From contig CACMAH010000012.1 in the NCBI GenBank assembly GCA_902611605.1, positions 1-49,536 on the forward strand: a stretch of 49,536 nucleotides of DNA. The letters run 5' to 3'. The position numbers were made by a program, and so were the translations under genes. The notes beneath the pieces are model-generated. The model did no database searches. It was not told where the DNA came from and worked only from the letters and a program-made list of their open reading frames with translations. This DNA comes from an uncultured Alphaproteobacteria bacterium. Its GTDB lineage: Bacteria > Pseudomonadota > Alphaproteobacteria > Rhodobacterales > Rhodobacteraceae. Shown one piece after another: positions 40,619 to 49,526 of the stretch. How positions within the stretch are numbered: position 1 is the first letter of the stretch; every line of letters starts with the position of its first letter.

Positions 40619-41581
40619 TTATTCTCCTAATAATGTGGATTCTGGTACTGAGTATTCTATTTCAGTTGCAAAACCACGCTCTATTGCCCAATATCGCCAA
40701 TCGTCTACTACTGTCCCTGTTAGTAGTATCCCTATACCACCTGTGATAGGAACCAATACTGCAAACCACCATGCCCAACGATGAATACCCTCCATTGATG
40801 CATTGAAACCCATCGTCCATCTCCAAAAAAGGGCTGCTCTTTCAGAAGCAGTACCTCGATCATATATTTGCTCTAATTCACGATCACCTCCTAATCTAGA
40901 GGTTGCTAATATTGTAGCACCATGCATAGCAAACAGAAGTGCTGAACCATAAAGAAAAACAATGCATAAAGCATGAAATGGATTATAAAAAAGATTTCCC
41001 CAAGCTATTGATAAATTATTAGTCCAAATCAGATGAGGAAAAATTCCATAGGGAACCATTTCTGACCATGAACCCATAGCAATTGGTCGAAAAAGTCCAA
41101 TAACTAGGAATAACCATATTGCTGCAGCAAATGCCCAACAAATATGCTTGCCCATTCCTAATTCTTGAGCTCTTAAATAAGACCTTATCCACCAACTCAA
41201 TACGGATAACAACAAGCAGAAACTTGCGATCATGTATAAACCGCCGTCATTAATGGGTGGAAAAGATAATCCATACTCCTCAGGTGGAGGATTAAGGGAT
41301 AGCCAGAATAATGTCCTTATAAAAAGAGCAAAATCAAAGTTTACTTGTTGTAGCATTCCAAATCCTACAAGAAAAAACCATACAAAGAATAAATATATTG
41401 ATACCACTCCAAACATCCCCAAATGGATTGGGCCAAGTTGAGCATTTCCAATATAACCTAACCAGGTATTATTTCTCGTTGATTTAGTTCTTTCACTTGA
41501 TAAATTTCCATCCTCGTCCATTCCCATCTCGGGAGGACCTTTAACTTGGACTTGTGTAAAAATATTTTGATATTCAGCCAT
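40619..41581 (-). CDS. pufM: Reaction-centre M subunit PufM
   Basis: A 320-residue subunit with five membrane helices. The pigment and metal ligands are in place (with +1 for the initial Met): His183 (M182, accessory BChl), His203 in NPFHALCI (M202, special pair), and His220, Glu235 and His267 (M219, M234, M266, non-haem iron). The ATG at 41581 has AGGAGG 6 bases upstream, better than the ATG directly before it at 41584. PufL ends 10 bases upstream. Neither pufC nor pufX follows; puhA does. Confidence 0.97.
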   Translation of the reverse strand: MAEYQNIFTQVQVKGPPEMGMDEDGNLSSERTKSTRNNTWLGYIGNAQLGPIHLGMFGVVSIYLFFVWFFLVGFGMLQQVNFDFALFIRTLFWLSLNPPPEEYGLSFPPINDGGLYMIASFCLLLSVLSWWIRSYLRAQELGMGKHICWAFAAAIWLFLVIGLFRPIAMGSWSEMVPYGIFPHLIWTNNLSIAWGNLFYNPFHALCIVFLYGSALLFAMHGATILATSRLGGDRELEQIYDRGTASERAALFWRWTMGFNASMEGIHRWAWWFAVLVPITGGIGILLTGTVVDDWRYWAIERGFATEIEYSVPESTLLGE

Positions 41582-41591
41582 CATAAACCTC

Positions 41592-42482
41592 CTACTGCGT
41601 CCATTCTAGACTGTTTATAAAAGTCATTGTTTCTTGATATTGAGCATCAGAAAAGGTTGTTAATCTTGGCCACCAATTCCACCACTCAACCCAACTAGAT
41701 CCTTCTGGGAATATCCAAGCTGGACCAGAAATCAAAATACACACTGCAGACCAAAATCCTGCATTTAATGCAAGAAGTAATCCTATTCTGTGAATACCTA
41801 ATGTTCCAATTGAATACCCTATAAAATCTCTAAAATAAGTATCCTCGTGATCAGGAGTTTTTGATTCTTTTCCACTTTCTGGATTTGCAGCAGATAATAT
41901 TAATCCACCATGCAATGAAAGTGCTAAAGTAGTTGTAAAGAAAAAAGTAATAGCAACCCAATGTGCGGGATTAAAATGAAAATTAATATAGGCATATCCT
42001 GTATAAGATACCCAATCTAAATGTGAAAATATTCCATATGGAAATGCATGACCCCATGCTCCCATTAAAACAGGCCGAATTACAACTAATGAAGTATAAG
42101 CAAAAATAGCTACACCAAAAGCTATAGGTATGTGATAACCAATACCTAACTTTCTACAAATTTCTACTTCTCTTAATAACCAAGCTATAAATGCACCATG
42201 TGCACAAATAGTAATTATTTGCCATAATCCTCCATCTCTGAGTGGAGCAAATTGTAAACCATACTCCAATGCTGGTGGATTTATACTTATAAGGAAAGGA
42301 TTCCAAGTTCCCTGTAATGCGGCTCCCCATAAGATAAGCAATGTACCTAATGAGGCAAAAAATATGGTCATTAAACCAAAAAAGCCAATATAAAAAGGCC
42401 CAACCCAAAAATCGAATAAGTCCCTTCCGATAAGGGTGCCTCCGGGAACACGATACTTTCTCTCAAAACTGAGTAATGCCAT
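41592..42482 (-). CDS. pufL: Reaction-centre L subunit PufL
   Basis: A 296-residue subunit with five membrane helices, slightly longer than usual (about 275-285) at the C-terminus. With +1 numbering it has His154 (L153, accessory BChl), His174 in NPAHWVAI (L173, special pair), His191 and His231 (iron), and Glu213 and Ser224, the L212 and L223 proton-path residues to QB. ATG at 42482 follows AGGAGGT. It lies behind the GC-rich hairpin that separates it from pufA. Confidence 0.97.
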   Translation of the reverse strand: MALLSFERKYRVPGGTLIGRDLFDFWVGPFYIGFFGLMTIFFASLGTLLILWGAALQGTWNPFLISINPPALEYGLQFAPLRDGGLWQIITICAHGAFIAWLLREVEICRKLGIGYHIPIAFGVAIFAYTSLVVIRPVLMGAWGHAFPYGIFSHLDWVSYTGYAYINFHFNPAHWVAITFFFTTTLALSLHGGLILSAANPESGKESKTPDHEDTYFRDFIGYSIGTLGIHRIGLLLALNAGFWSAVCILISGPAWIFPEGSSWVEWWNWWPRLTTFSDAQYQETMTFINSLEWTQ

Positions 42483-42544
42483 CTCGCGACCTCCTATTAA
42501 AATTCTTCATTTTTTATTTACATCCAATAAATCTAAATATATTT

Positions 42545-42583
42545 GCCGTAGGCGGGTTGTTTGGGGGGGAGCCCGCCCACGGC
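42545..42583 (-). repeat. GC-rich hairpin between pufA and pufL
   Basis: Two 12-base arms (42545-42556 and 42572-42583) pair with one G-U on the minus strand, around a 15-base loop with a run of C on the transcript. It is far richer in GC than the surrounding DNA. In Rhodobacter a hairpin in this place protects pufBA mRNA from 3' decay and so gives excess LH1 over L and M. No U-run follows, so it is not a simple terminator. Confidence 0.8.
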
Positions 42584-42590
42584 CACTTTA

Positions 42591-42636
42591 AATTGGTTTA
42601 ACCACCAGCAGCCTTCGCTGCTGCCTCAAACCAATT
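42591..42636 (-). repeat. Second hairpin spanning the end of pufA
   Basis: An inner stem CAGCAGC/GCTGCTG with a 4-base loop (42606-42623) is enclosed by AATTGGTTT and AAACCAATT (42591-42599 and 42628-42636). The outer and inner stems are separated by 6 and 4 unpaired bases. It covers the last codons and stop of pufA, 7 bases from the GC-rich hairpin, so the two are tandem structures in the pufA-pufL junction. Confidence 0.65.
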
Positions 42637-42759
42637 GAAGTGTTCTGTGCTTAGCAACACTAAATGTATTAACGCTGCTAATAAAAAGAGAAATACGCCT
42701 TGAGCCACGAACACTCTACGTGGGTCAAAAATCAGCCATATTTTGTAAAATTGACTCAT
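42598..42759 (-). CDS. pufA: LH1 antenna alpha subunit PufA
   Basis: A 53-residue protein that starts [20 protein letters not shown] and ends AAAKAAGG. It has the single membrane helix (about 16-38) with His32 as the bacteriochlorophyll ligand and Trp43 at +11, typical for hydrogen bonding to the pigment acetyl group. FDPRRVF is the LH1-alpha signature. AAAGGAG lies 8 bases before the ATG at 42759, and pufB ends 11 bases upstream. The stop codon lies inside a hairpin. Confidence 0.96.
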   Translation of the reverse strand: MSQFYKIWLIFDPRRVFVAQGVFLFLLAALIHLVLLSTEHFNWFEAAAKAAGG

Positions 42760-42770
42760 TTAATTCTCCT

Positions 42771-42929
42771 TTAACTGAAATAGAACCAAGGACGCCAAAT
42801 CCATGTTGCAATATGAGCCAGTACACACATAAGTGTGAATGTCCAAAGACCGCTCATATAAACACTATGAAGTTCCTGTGCTTGATCCTCTGTTAAACCT
42901 GATAATGACAGGTCGTTATTTCCAGCCAT
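42771..42929 (-). CDS. pufB: LH1 antenna beta subunit PufB
   Basis: A 52-residue protein beginning [20 protein letters not shown]. His39 in the membrane helix is the bacteriochlorophyll ligand, His21 is the conserved second His, and WRPWFYFS closes the chain with Trp48 at +9. A frame open to 42998 would add 23 residues not seen in LH1-beta proteins; GGAGGAT stands directly before the ATG at 42929, so the short form is right. First antenna gene of the puf set. Confidence 0.96.
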   Translation of the reverse strand: MAGNNDLSLSGLTEDQAQELHSVYMSGLWTFTLMCVLAHIATWIWRPWFYFS

Positions 42930-43049
42930 GTTTAATCCTCCGGATTGTTTCGACTGATCCCACGATTGCTCGCAGGGTTGACATTTCTGAACCCTCATGG
43001 CTCAGAACTATCCGGTAGCTAGAGTGCCACCGAATTTCGTAAACCGCTC
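42930..43049 (-). promoter_or_regulatory. Structured leader between pufQ and pufB
   Basis: A 120-base region that is visibly richer in G and C than its neighbours. On the minus strand there is a hairpin AGGGTT/AACCCT (42990-42995 and 42974-42979 on the plus strand) and a possible TTCGGT/ACCGGA pairing farther upstream. In Rhodobacter the pufB leader holds structures that control mRNA stability; the same role is inferred. Confidence 0.45.
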
Positions 43050-43286
43050 TCATGCGGTAAATATCATTGGGGTTATCACTTGTGCGTGTCCCCATGCCCT
43101 TCTAAAAATACCCTCATTTGCTTTTGCTTTAGAATTAAAAATATTCATAATTAAACAAGTTAACCATGTGAAAGTAGCTAAAGGTATGGAAATCAAAAAA
43201 ATTAGAGCAAAATAAATTCTGTACTCCAACTTAATTGTCCTTCTGTAATCTGAAACACAAAACTCTTTAACTGTTGACTGTTTCAT
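43050..43286 (-). CDS. pufQ: PufQ, bacteriochlorophyll-related regulator/assembly protein
   Basis: A 78-residue protein from the ATG at 43286, preceded by AGGGGAGAAT. A longer frame (to 43364) lies in the end of bchZ and is not used. It has one membrane helix (LEYRIYFALIFLISIPLATF with the following WLTCLIM, about 20-47) and the typical end AQVITPMIFTA. PufQ raises bacteriochlorophyll production in Rhodobacter. The place between bchZ and pufB is the known one. PufQ is known mainly from Rhodobacterales, which gives a hint to the source. Confidence 0.88.
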   Translation of the reverse strand: MKQSTVKEFCVSDYRRTIKLEYRIYFALIFLISIPLATFTWLTCLIMNIFNSKAKANEGIFRRAWGHAQVITPMIFTA

Positions 43287-43311
43287 TTTTATTCTCCCCT
43301 TTTCCTTGCTA

Positions 43312-44766
43312 TTAAATTCTTTTATCTCTAATTTTCTTAACTGTTTCCAAAACAACTCTTTCATTACCTTCAGCTAATGCTGATCTTTCCGCTTCGTCTC
43401 TAAGATTCTTTGCTGCTGAAATCCTTGTGATTACTGGATGTTCTTGAACAATCTTATCTAAAAATTCCTTAGCATCTTTGTCCCATGGGAAATCTCTTTT
43501 TAAATTTGTTGGTGTTGCAGCAACTTCGTCCATATCAGAACCAAGTGGTAAAATATGAAAAAGAGAGTCAAAGAGACTATTACAAACCTCTTGCAACAAA
43601 TAAGTAGCACCAGCAAAACCCATCATCGGAGTCCCAGTTGATCTTCTAATTGCAGCTCCAGGGAAGCTTGCAGGAATAAAGGAAGGACTAGGTCCAAATC
43701 CTTTCTTTAATTCTGCTAAGTACATTTTTTCATTAATGGAACCCATTAATACTAAAGGTCTTTTTTCCCTTATCAATGACCTTACTTCGTCATTATTTGT
43801 TTTTTTTCCTGAAATTCTTGCTACTGCAAAACTACAGGGTAAGCCTAAATCATTTTCCAGAAAATTTCGTATACCACGGGAATATGTTTCATTAGCTACA
43901 ATTCCAAAGCTAGCAGTTGCAAAAAAATCTTGAGTAACTGATCTCCATAAATCCCAAACAGGTTTTATTGTAGAATGTTTTTCTTGTTCAATAAATGGTT
44001 CAGGATCTAGCTTTAATAATTCTCCTAATTTGCGCAAAAATTTAGTTGTAGAGTCTATTCCAATCGGGGCTTGAAGATAAGGTTTATCAAGAATTTCAGC
44101 TAGACCTCTTCCAAACTCTCTATATAAGACAACATTTACATCTGCATTTACAAGTTTATTGGCATCTGCCAAGTGACTACCGAGGGGGAAAACCATATTT
44201 ATTTCTGCCCCTATACCTTCAACTAATCTTCTTATCTCTGCTAAGTCAGATGGCATATTAAATGTTCCGTACATAGGCCCTAAAATGTTTACTCTTGGTT
44301 TTGCTCCTTCTTCTCTTTTTGCTTCCCTAGGCATTCTACCTTTAGTTTGTCCAAAGTTTGTAAATATCCATGTCATGGCTCTATCAGCAGACTGCCATTG
44401 ATCTTCGTCAATGGTACGGGGTAGAAACCTTTGAATGGTTGTTCCCTCTGGTGTTACTCCACCACCAATCATTTCTGCAATTGATCCAGTGACAACTACA
44501 GAAGGCAACGCGGGATCTAAGGTTTTCCATGCTCGCTTCATTGAACCTTCGGTACCTTCTCGTCCTAACTCTTCTTCTGCTAATCCAGTTACTACTATTG
44601 GTAATTCATGAGGTGGTAATGCATCAGTATAATGCAAAACAGATGTAACTGGTAAATTCTCACAACCAACAGGTCCATCAATTACAACTTGAAGACCTTT
44701 TATTGCACAAAAAGCATATACAGATCCCCAATACCCACCAGCTCTGTCATGGTCTTGAATTAGCAT
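43312..44766 (-). CDS. bchZ: Chlorophyllide a reductase subunit BchZ
   Basis: A 484-residue NifK-like subunit of the BchXYZ complex, which reduces the B ring of chlorophyllide a. [24 protein letters not shown] at the start (split here: [19 protein letters not shown]), [20 protein letters not shown] and [20 protein letters not shown] are typical. Its ATG adjoins the bchY stop. The end of the gene probably holds the puf promoter by comparison with Rhodobacter, but no clear TGT-N12-ACA site was seen there. Confidence 0.96.
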   Translation of the reverse strand: MLIQDHDRAGGYWGSVYAFCAIKGLQVVIDGPVGCENLPVTSVLHYTDALPPHELPIVVTGLAEEELGREGTEGSMKRAWKTLDPALPSVVVTGSIAEMIGGGVTPEGTTIQRFLPRTIDEDQWQSADRAMTWIFTNFGQTKGRMPREAKREEGAKPRVNILGPMYGTFNMPSDLAEIRRLVEGIGAEINMVFPLGSHLADANKLVNADVNVVLYREFGRGLAEILDKPYLQAPIGIDSTTKFLRKLGELLKLDPEPFIEQEKHSTIKPVWDLWRSVTQDFFATASFGIVANETYSRGIRNFLENDLGLPCSFAVARISGKKTNNDEVRSLIREKRPLVLMGSINEKMYLAELKKGFGPSPSFIPASFPGAAIRRSTGTPMMGFAGATYLLQEVCNSLFDSLFHILPLGSDMDEVAATPTNLKRDFPWDKDAKEFLDKIVQEHPVITRISAAKNLRDEAERSALAEGNERVVLETVKKIRDKRI

Positions 44767-46337
44767 TAAATCATCTCCGCTGCTTTTTCAGCTTTTTTTC
44801 TTTTTTCTATCTTTTTTAAATTATGCTCTCGAAATTGAGGCTTTAAATTCGGGCTTTTCTCCCAGATACCTGATGTATCTTCTCTACCAACTCCAGAAAA
44901 AAAGCTTTTCATATCAGCCATTCTTTTTTTATTTTTCATGGCTGCATTTACTACTTGTGCTAAGCTTCCGGCTCCGGCAACACCCATTAAAGGTCGAGCA
45001 GAAATTAAATTTGTGAAATATAAAGATGGAATCCCAAGTTCTTTTCCCTTTTGGACTACGGGTGTAGTACCAATTGCAAGAGATGGCTTGATTGCTTCAA
45101 CAGCTGCACAATCATCTTCCAAACTCGCTCTGAATTTAACCACTGTACCCCTAGACTCTAACCATTCTTTATCTTTGTCTGACCATTTAGTCTTTGGACA
45201 TGCAGTTCCAACATAAGGTATTTTTGCTCCACTTTCTATTAAGAGACGAGCAACTAGTAGCTCAGAGCCCTCATAACCAGAAAGCGTTATTGTTCCTTTA
45301 ATTTTATGTAATTTTAAACCCTCATTTATTTTTGGAAGAATTTCATTTTTACATTTTGAAATTATACCCTTTTTTATATTAAAAATTTCACCCACTGATT
45401 GAATCCAATCCTCAGTTCCTTCGCTACCAACTGGAGCTGATCCTAAAATTGGTCTACCAGCCTCTTCAAATTCTCTGATTGAAGCAGTGTAAAAAGGATG
45501 AATAGCTGAAACCAATGAGCAGTCCAAGGCACCATATAATTCTCTCCATTCACGACAAGGAACCACAGGCCCTGCAGCTAGTCCTAAGTGAGATAATATT
45601 CCACCTATTCCAATAGGATCAGCTGGAAACATTTCCCCCAGCAAAGCTACAGTTGGTCTGTCAGATTTACCTGATAATGGTGTTGATACTGGGCCTTTCT
45701 CTGCTTCTTTTCTGGCATAATTAAGCATGGCACCAGCAAGAACATCTTTAGCCTCTGCATGAGTTGGAACTCCAAAACCAGGAACATCAATACCAATAAT
45801 TCTTACACCATTTATTTCGTTTGGCAGCAATCGTAATGGCACACCTGATGCGGTAGGGACACATAAATTTGTAACTATAATAGCATCATATTTTGAGGGA
45901 TCAGCAGTTTTATGTACAGAATCTCTAATATCTTCAAATAATTTCCCAGACACAAGTGTTTCTGAGCTAAAAGGAACATAACCAACAGATCTTCTAGCAC
46001 CATAAAAATGAGAAACAAATGTTAATCCATAGACACAACATGCAGAACCAGATAAAATTGTAGCAACTCTTCTCATTCTAAGACCAACTCTTAAAGATCC
46101 AAAAGCAGGACACATACTTTGAGGTTTATCATGTGGCCCGAGCGGGTAATCTTTTTTAAATTTATCTAAAAGTTTATTATTACCATTCATAAACTTTATA
46201 GATTTTTCTTTATTGAGCTTTGAATGACATCCAGATAACCCAAGCTCAGAGGATTTCGATAAATTCTCCATTTGATCTCGACTAGTCTCTGTCAATTTAA
46301 CCTCATTAGTTTGATCATATTTGATCTCTGTGCTCAT
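44766..46337 (-). CDS. bchY: Chlorophyllide a reductase subunit BchY
   Basis: A 523-residue NifD-like subunit. After a variable N-terminus of about 70 residues come [40 protein letters not shown] and [19 protein letters not shown], which contain the cysteines for the Y-Z iron-sulfur cluster. [20 protein letters not shown] follows. It is 21 bases after bchX and joins bchZ. The N-terminal part with a GLSGCHS motif is like that of Rhodobacter. Confidence 0.96.
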   Translation of the reverse strand: MSTEIKYDQTNEVKLTETSRDQMENLSKSSELGLSGCHSKLNKEKSIKFMNGNNKLLDKFKKDYPLGPHDKPQSMCPAFGSLRVGLRMRRVATILSGSACCVYGLTFVSHFYGARRSVGYVPFSSETLVSGKLFEDIRDSVHKTADPSKYDAIIVTNLCVPTASGVPLRLLPNEINGVRIIGIDVPGFGVPTHAEAKDVLAGAMLNYARKEAEKGPVSTPLSGKSDRPTVALLGEMFPADPIGIGGILSHLGLAAGPVVPCREWRELYGALDCSLVSAIHPFYTASIREFEEAGRPILGSAPVGSEGTEDWIQSVGEIFNIKKGIISKCKNEILPKINEGLKLHKIKGTITLSGYEGSELLVARLLIESGAKIPYVGTACPKTKWSDKDKEWLESRGTVVKFRASLEDDCAAVEAIKPSLAIGTTPVVQKGKELGIPSLYFTNLISARPLMGVAGAGSLAQVVNAAMKNKKRMADMKSFFSGVGREDTSGIWEKSPNLKPQFREHNLKKIEKRKKAEKAAEMI

Positions 46338-46358
46338 TTATTAAACCTATTTTTAGTA

Positions 46359-47384
46359 TCAAACCTTGTCATATATAACTTCTAACGATTTCTTCGGTTT
46401 TGATAACTTTCCTCGCATATCTGCATCTGTTGCTGGTACCAAAGTAAAACCAGCTCCTGTTTGACCACCATCAAATAATCCTAAAAGTTCGTCTTGGTTT
46501 AAAGTAGTGGGTCTTACAGGGGGAGCCCCAGCTACATTTGTCGCCAATGTTTCAAAAAGATTTCCCCACTGGCTTTGCTTTGTACCAATTATCTGATACA
46601 TAGCTGATTTCCTTCTTATGTCATCATCAGCAGGTATAGTACTGAGGACTGGGATCCCAACTTTTTCGGCAAATTTCTTCGCCTCTCCAGTTCCATCATC
46701 CCTATTGATAACAATACCAGCTACTCCAACGCTTCCACCTAATTTTCGAAAATATTCAACTGCTGAACAAACATTATTTGCAACATATAAAGACTGTAAA
46801 TCATTAGATCCAACAACAATCACCTTTTGGGCCATATCCCTTGCTATTGGCAAGCCAAAACCTCCACAAACAACATCGCCTAAAAAATCAAGTAACACAT
46901 AATCAAAATCCCAGTCATGAAAACCTAATTTTTCAAGTAATTCAAAACCATGAATTATGCCACGTCCACCACATCCTCTTCCTACTTCTGGACCACCTAA
47001 TTCCATAGCAAAAACACCATTTCTCTTAAAGCAAACATCGCCAATAGCGACCTCTTCACCAGAAAGCTTCTTTTTTGTAGATGTTTCTATAATTGTGGGA
47101 CATGCTTTACCTTCAAACAATAGGGATGTAGTATCTGATTTAGGGTCACAGCCTATTAACAGAACTCGCTTACCTTGCTCAGCCATCATACAACTCAAAT
47201 TTGCTAAAGTGAAAGATTTTCCAATCCCCCCTTTACCGTATATTGCAATTATTTGACATTTTTTCTTAGGTTCATTCAAATGTAGACCATCTACTGGTTC
47301 CTTGGCTTCTTTTTTTAACCTATTATGATGGTCCTCAAGAGCCTTACTGGCATTCCCCTTGACATTTATTGTTTCTATAGTCAT
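46359..47384 (-). CDS. bchX: Chlorophyllide a reductase iron protein BchX
   Basis: A 341-residue NifH-like ATPase that feeds BchYZ. P-loop [18 protein letters not shown] near 46-63; the cluster cysteines are in GRGCGGRGIIHG and [14 protein letters not shown] frame from 47420 would be 12 residues longer, but the ATG at 47384 overlaps the bchC stop (ATGA) and follows GGAGAAA, as expected for a coupled gene. The region contains the same switch pattern as BchL but is clearly the X paralogue (LGGPEVGRGCGG). Confidence 0.95.
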   Translation of the reverse strand: MTIETINVKGNASKALEDHHNRLKKEAKEPVDGLHLNEPKKKCQIIAIYGKGGIGKSFTLANLSCMMAEQGKRVLLIGCDPKSDTTSLLFEGKACPTIIETSTKKKLSGEEVAIGDVCFKRNGVFAMELGGPEVGRGCGGRGIIHGFELLEKLGFHDWDFDYVLLDFLGDVVCGGFGLPIARDMAQKVIVVGSNDLQSLYVANNVCSAVEYFRKLGGSVGVAGIVINRDDGTGEAKKFAEKVGIPVLSTIPADDDIRRKSAMYQIIGTKQSQWGNLFETLATNVAGAPPVRPTTLNQDELLGLFDGGQTGAGFTLVPATDADMRGKLSKPKKSLEVIYDKV

Positions 47385-48325
47385 GCCGCATTTCTCCAAT
47401 CTAAAACCATTTTTAAACACTCAGCATTGTTAAATGCGATATTGTAGGCTTTGTTTGCATTTTTAGCAGAATAAACATCACTAATTAGTCCATCAAATGA
47501 TAATGAACCATCTTCTATTAGCAATTTTGTTGTTGCAACATCTTCAGGTGTAAATTCTGCTGAGACCCTAAGTGAAACTTCTTTAAGAAAAGCTTGGGCA
47601 AACCCAAACCCTATTCTATCTGGATAAAAGCCAGCCAAAACTACCTCTCCACCTTTTCGAACTCTTCCAATTAAACTGTCTAAGATTTCAGAGTCGCCAC
47701 TTACATCAAAAATACAATCATAATCTGAACGTTCATCATATTCAGGCAATACAACTTCATAATCTGTTGCTCCTGAATGGCGTAGAATATTTTTTTCCCA
47801 AACTATTGGAGGCTTTTCACCTGCAAGCATAACGAGCCTAGCTAGCAAACGACCTAGTACTCCATGACCTACAATTACATCTGGCATTTTATTTCCAAAA
47901 CCTGCAATTGCATGTCTTGCAGTAGCTGCAAGAGCGAATAAAGCACCATTACATCCCATAGTTGGGTCAATTTTTATAAGCCTATTGGGAGAAGAAATAA
48001 TCATTTGTGCTGCTCCTCCGAATAAACTCTTTACAGATCCTGAATAACAATCAGCACCAGGTACAAAAACCATGTCACCGATTTTAAGATTTGAATCCTT
48101 AGGAGCCTGTACCACTTCACCTGTTGATTCGTATCCAGGAACTAAAGGATAACCCATGCCAGGAAACTGTGGCATCTTACCGTTGTAAAATAGTTTTTCA
48201 GTACCAGTAGAGATACCAGAGTAATTAATATCTATAACAATATCTTCTTTTGAAGGGCTTTTTAAATCTACAGGTTGAATGGACAAACTACCTGGCTCAG
48301 ACATCACTACAGCTTTAGTAATCAA
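47381..48325 (-). CDS. bchC: Bacteriochlorophyllide a dehydrogenase BchC
   Basis: A 314-residue medium-chain dehydrogenase-like enzyme that oxidises the C3 hydroxyethyl group to acetyl. YSGISTGTEKLFYNG near 35-49, PLVPGYESTGEVV near 60-72, DVIVGHGVLGRLLARLVMLA (nucleotide-binding part) near 149-168 and DCIFDVSGDSEILDSLI near 203-219 are typical. The start is TTG at 48325, with GAGG 10 bases upstream; homologues begin in the same place. First gene of bchCXYZ-puf-puhA, driven by a promoter with two PpsR-type sites. Confidence 0.95.
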   Translation of the reverse strand: MITKAVVMSEPGSLSIQPVDLKSPSKEDIVIDINYSGISTGTEKLFYNGKMPQFPGMGYPLVPGYESTGEVVQAPKDSNLKIGDMVFVPGADCYSGSVKSLFGGAAQMIISSPNRLIKIDPTMGCNGALFALAATARHAIAGFGNKMPDVIVGHGVLGRLLARLVMLAGEKPPIVWEKNILRHSGATDYEVVLPEYDERSDYDCIFDVSGDSEILDSLIGRVRKGGEVVLAGFYPDRIGFGFAQAFLKEVSLRVSAEFTPEDVATTKLLIEDGSLSFDGLISDVYSAKNANKAYNIAFNNAECLKMVLDWRNAA

Positions 48326-48371
48326 TTAAAAAATACCTCACGTTAGGTTTAGTTACATTTTGCAAAACTAG

Positions 48372-48415
48372 TGTAATTTTATACTGACAGTTTATAGTGT
48401 CAACTAAAATTTACA
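48372..48415 (-). promoter_or_regulatory. bchC promoter with tandem PpsR/CrtJ operators
   Basis: Two TGT-N12-ACA palindromes (48372-48389 and 48398-48415) lie 8 bases apart. On the minus strand TTGACA (48398-48403) and TAAAAT (48376-48381), 16 bases apart, make a good sigma-70 promoter, and each box lies inside one palindrome. The same two-site, 8-bp plan is known for the R. capsulatus bchC promoter, where CrtJ binds cooperatively. One palindrome is identical to the bchF site. Transcription would start near 48369. Confidence 0.85.
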
Positions 48416-48428
48416 CTATTAACGAAAA

Positions 48429-49526
48429 TTAGTTATTTTTTTTTGCTAGTATGACCGAAGTAACAAAATCATTGGTACCTTGAAGAAATTTTAATTGCAT
48501 AAATCCACTTTTTTTTAGTATTTTAAAATGCTGGTTTTTACTTCTTGGCTTTCCAGAGGTCATTGCTAGTGTATAAAAACCAAAATAAGCATCCCCTGAA
48601 CGAGTAGGTTTTTCATTTCCTGCCATTGGCTCTGATATTACTAAATGCCCACCCGGAGATAGCGCATCATAAATTTTTTTAATTAATAATTCTACATTTG
48701 TATCATTGTGATCATATAGTACTCGATTTAAAAAAATTATATCATTGCCATCCGGTAATTTATCCTCAATAAAATTACCTGGAATTAATTTAATATTAGA
48801 TTTATCACCTAAATGGCTAATTTTAGATTTAGCTGTTTCTATAACACTAGGGAGGTCGAATACATTCAAAATTAAATTAGGATAACGTCTTCTAACCTCT
48901 AAAATAAATGTACCATTGCCTCCACCTAAATCTAAAAGGCTTTTAAAAGGATTTAAATTTACTAGATTTAGGGTTTCTTCTGCAACTATATACTGAGAAA
49001 TACCCATTAATTCAGAATAAGTTTTAGCTTCCTCTTTGGTAATTTTTTTGTTTGATGGTACATAGGTCCAGAAATTTTTAAGTTCAGTATTAAAATTTTT
49101 ATTTAGTAGTTTTACAGGATCTATTAGATCACGATAAAACATTTTATGATGTAATATCATTTTATCTAACCCTGAAACTCCTTTAATAGCAGCTCCAATT
49201 CTTGTAAGTCTATAAGTAGAATCTTTATTTTTTTTTAATAGTCCAACCGACGCTGCAGCATTACATAATAAAATACACTTATCATGTGGCAAACCAGTAA
49301 ATCTTGATATATCGTCTATCTTCTTCTTTCCAGTAATTAAAAAATCTATTAGGCGTAATTCAATTATAGCTAAAAGAACTTGTGAATATACAAATCCAGC
49401 TACAAGGTCATAGATTATTTTGCCATCATTAAATGCCAATCTCCTAATAATAGGAATTTTCTTAATTAACGAATGAAAAGATGGTTTTGCTACTAGATTA
49501 TTCAGCCAATTGGTGAATATTTCCAT
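48429..49526 (-). CDS. crtF: Hydroxyneurosporene O-methyltransferase CrtF
   Basis: A 365-residue SAM-dependent enzyme that methylates the tertiary hydroxyl of hydroxylated carotenoids (spheroidene/spirilloxanthin route). An N-terminal dimerisation and winged-helix part (IYDLVAGFVYSQVLLAIIEL near 39-58) is followed by the SAM motif LLDLGGGNGTFILEV near 199-213, FDLPSVIETAK, and NRVLYDHNDTNVELLIKKI. The ATG at 49526 is 10 bases from the window edge and has only a weak GAG before it; homologues are somewhat longer (about 390), so an upstream start outside the window cannot be excluded. Placed before bchC, as in most clusters. Confidence 0.93.
   Translation of the reverse strand: MEIFTNWLNNLVAKPSFHSLIKKIPIIRRLAFNDGKIIYDLVAGFVYSQVLLAIIELRLIDFLITGKKKIDDISRFTGLPHDKCILLCNAAASVGLLKKNKDSTYRLTRIGAAIKGVSGLDKMILHHKMFYRDLIDPVKLLNKNFNTELKNFWTYVPSNKKITKEEAKTYSELMGISQYIVAEETLNLVNLNPFKSLLDLGGGNGTFILEVRRRYPNLILNVFDLPSVIETAKSKISHLGDKSNIKLIPGNFIEDKLPDGNDIIFLNRVLYDHNDTNVELLIKKIYDALSPGGHLVISEPMAGNEKPTRSGDAYFGFYTLAMTSGKPRSKNQHFKILKKSGFMQLKFLQGTNDFVTSVILAKKNN

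Noticed and set aside
42930-42998. N-terminal extension of pufB by 23 residues
   Set aside because: Known LH1-beta chains have no such part, and GGAGGAT stands directly before the ATG at 42929.
42997-43215. Plus-strand frame in the pufQ-pufB region
   Set aside because: It is antisense to pufQ and its leader, and its translation resembles no protein; pufQ on the other strand is well supported.
43240-43260. TGT...ACA pair before pufQ as a PpsR site
   Set aside because: The spacing is 10 bases, so it does not fit the consensus.
47385-47420. Longer bchX start
   Set aside because: The ATG at 47384 gives the usual ATGA overlap with bchC and has a Shine-Dalgarno sequence; the longer form runs into bchC.
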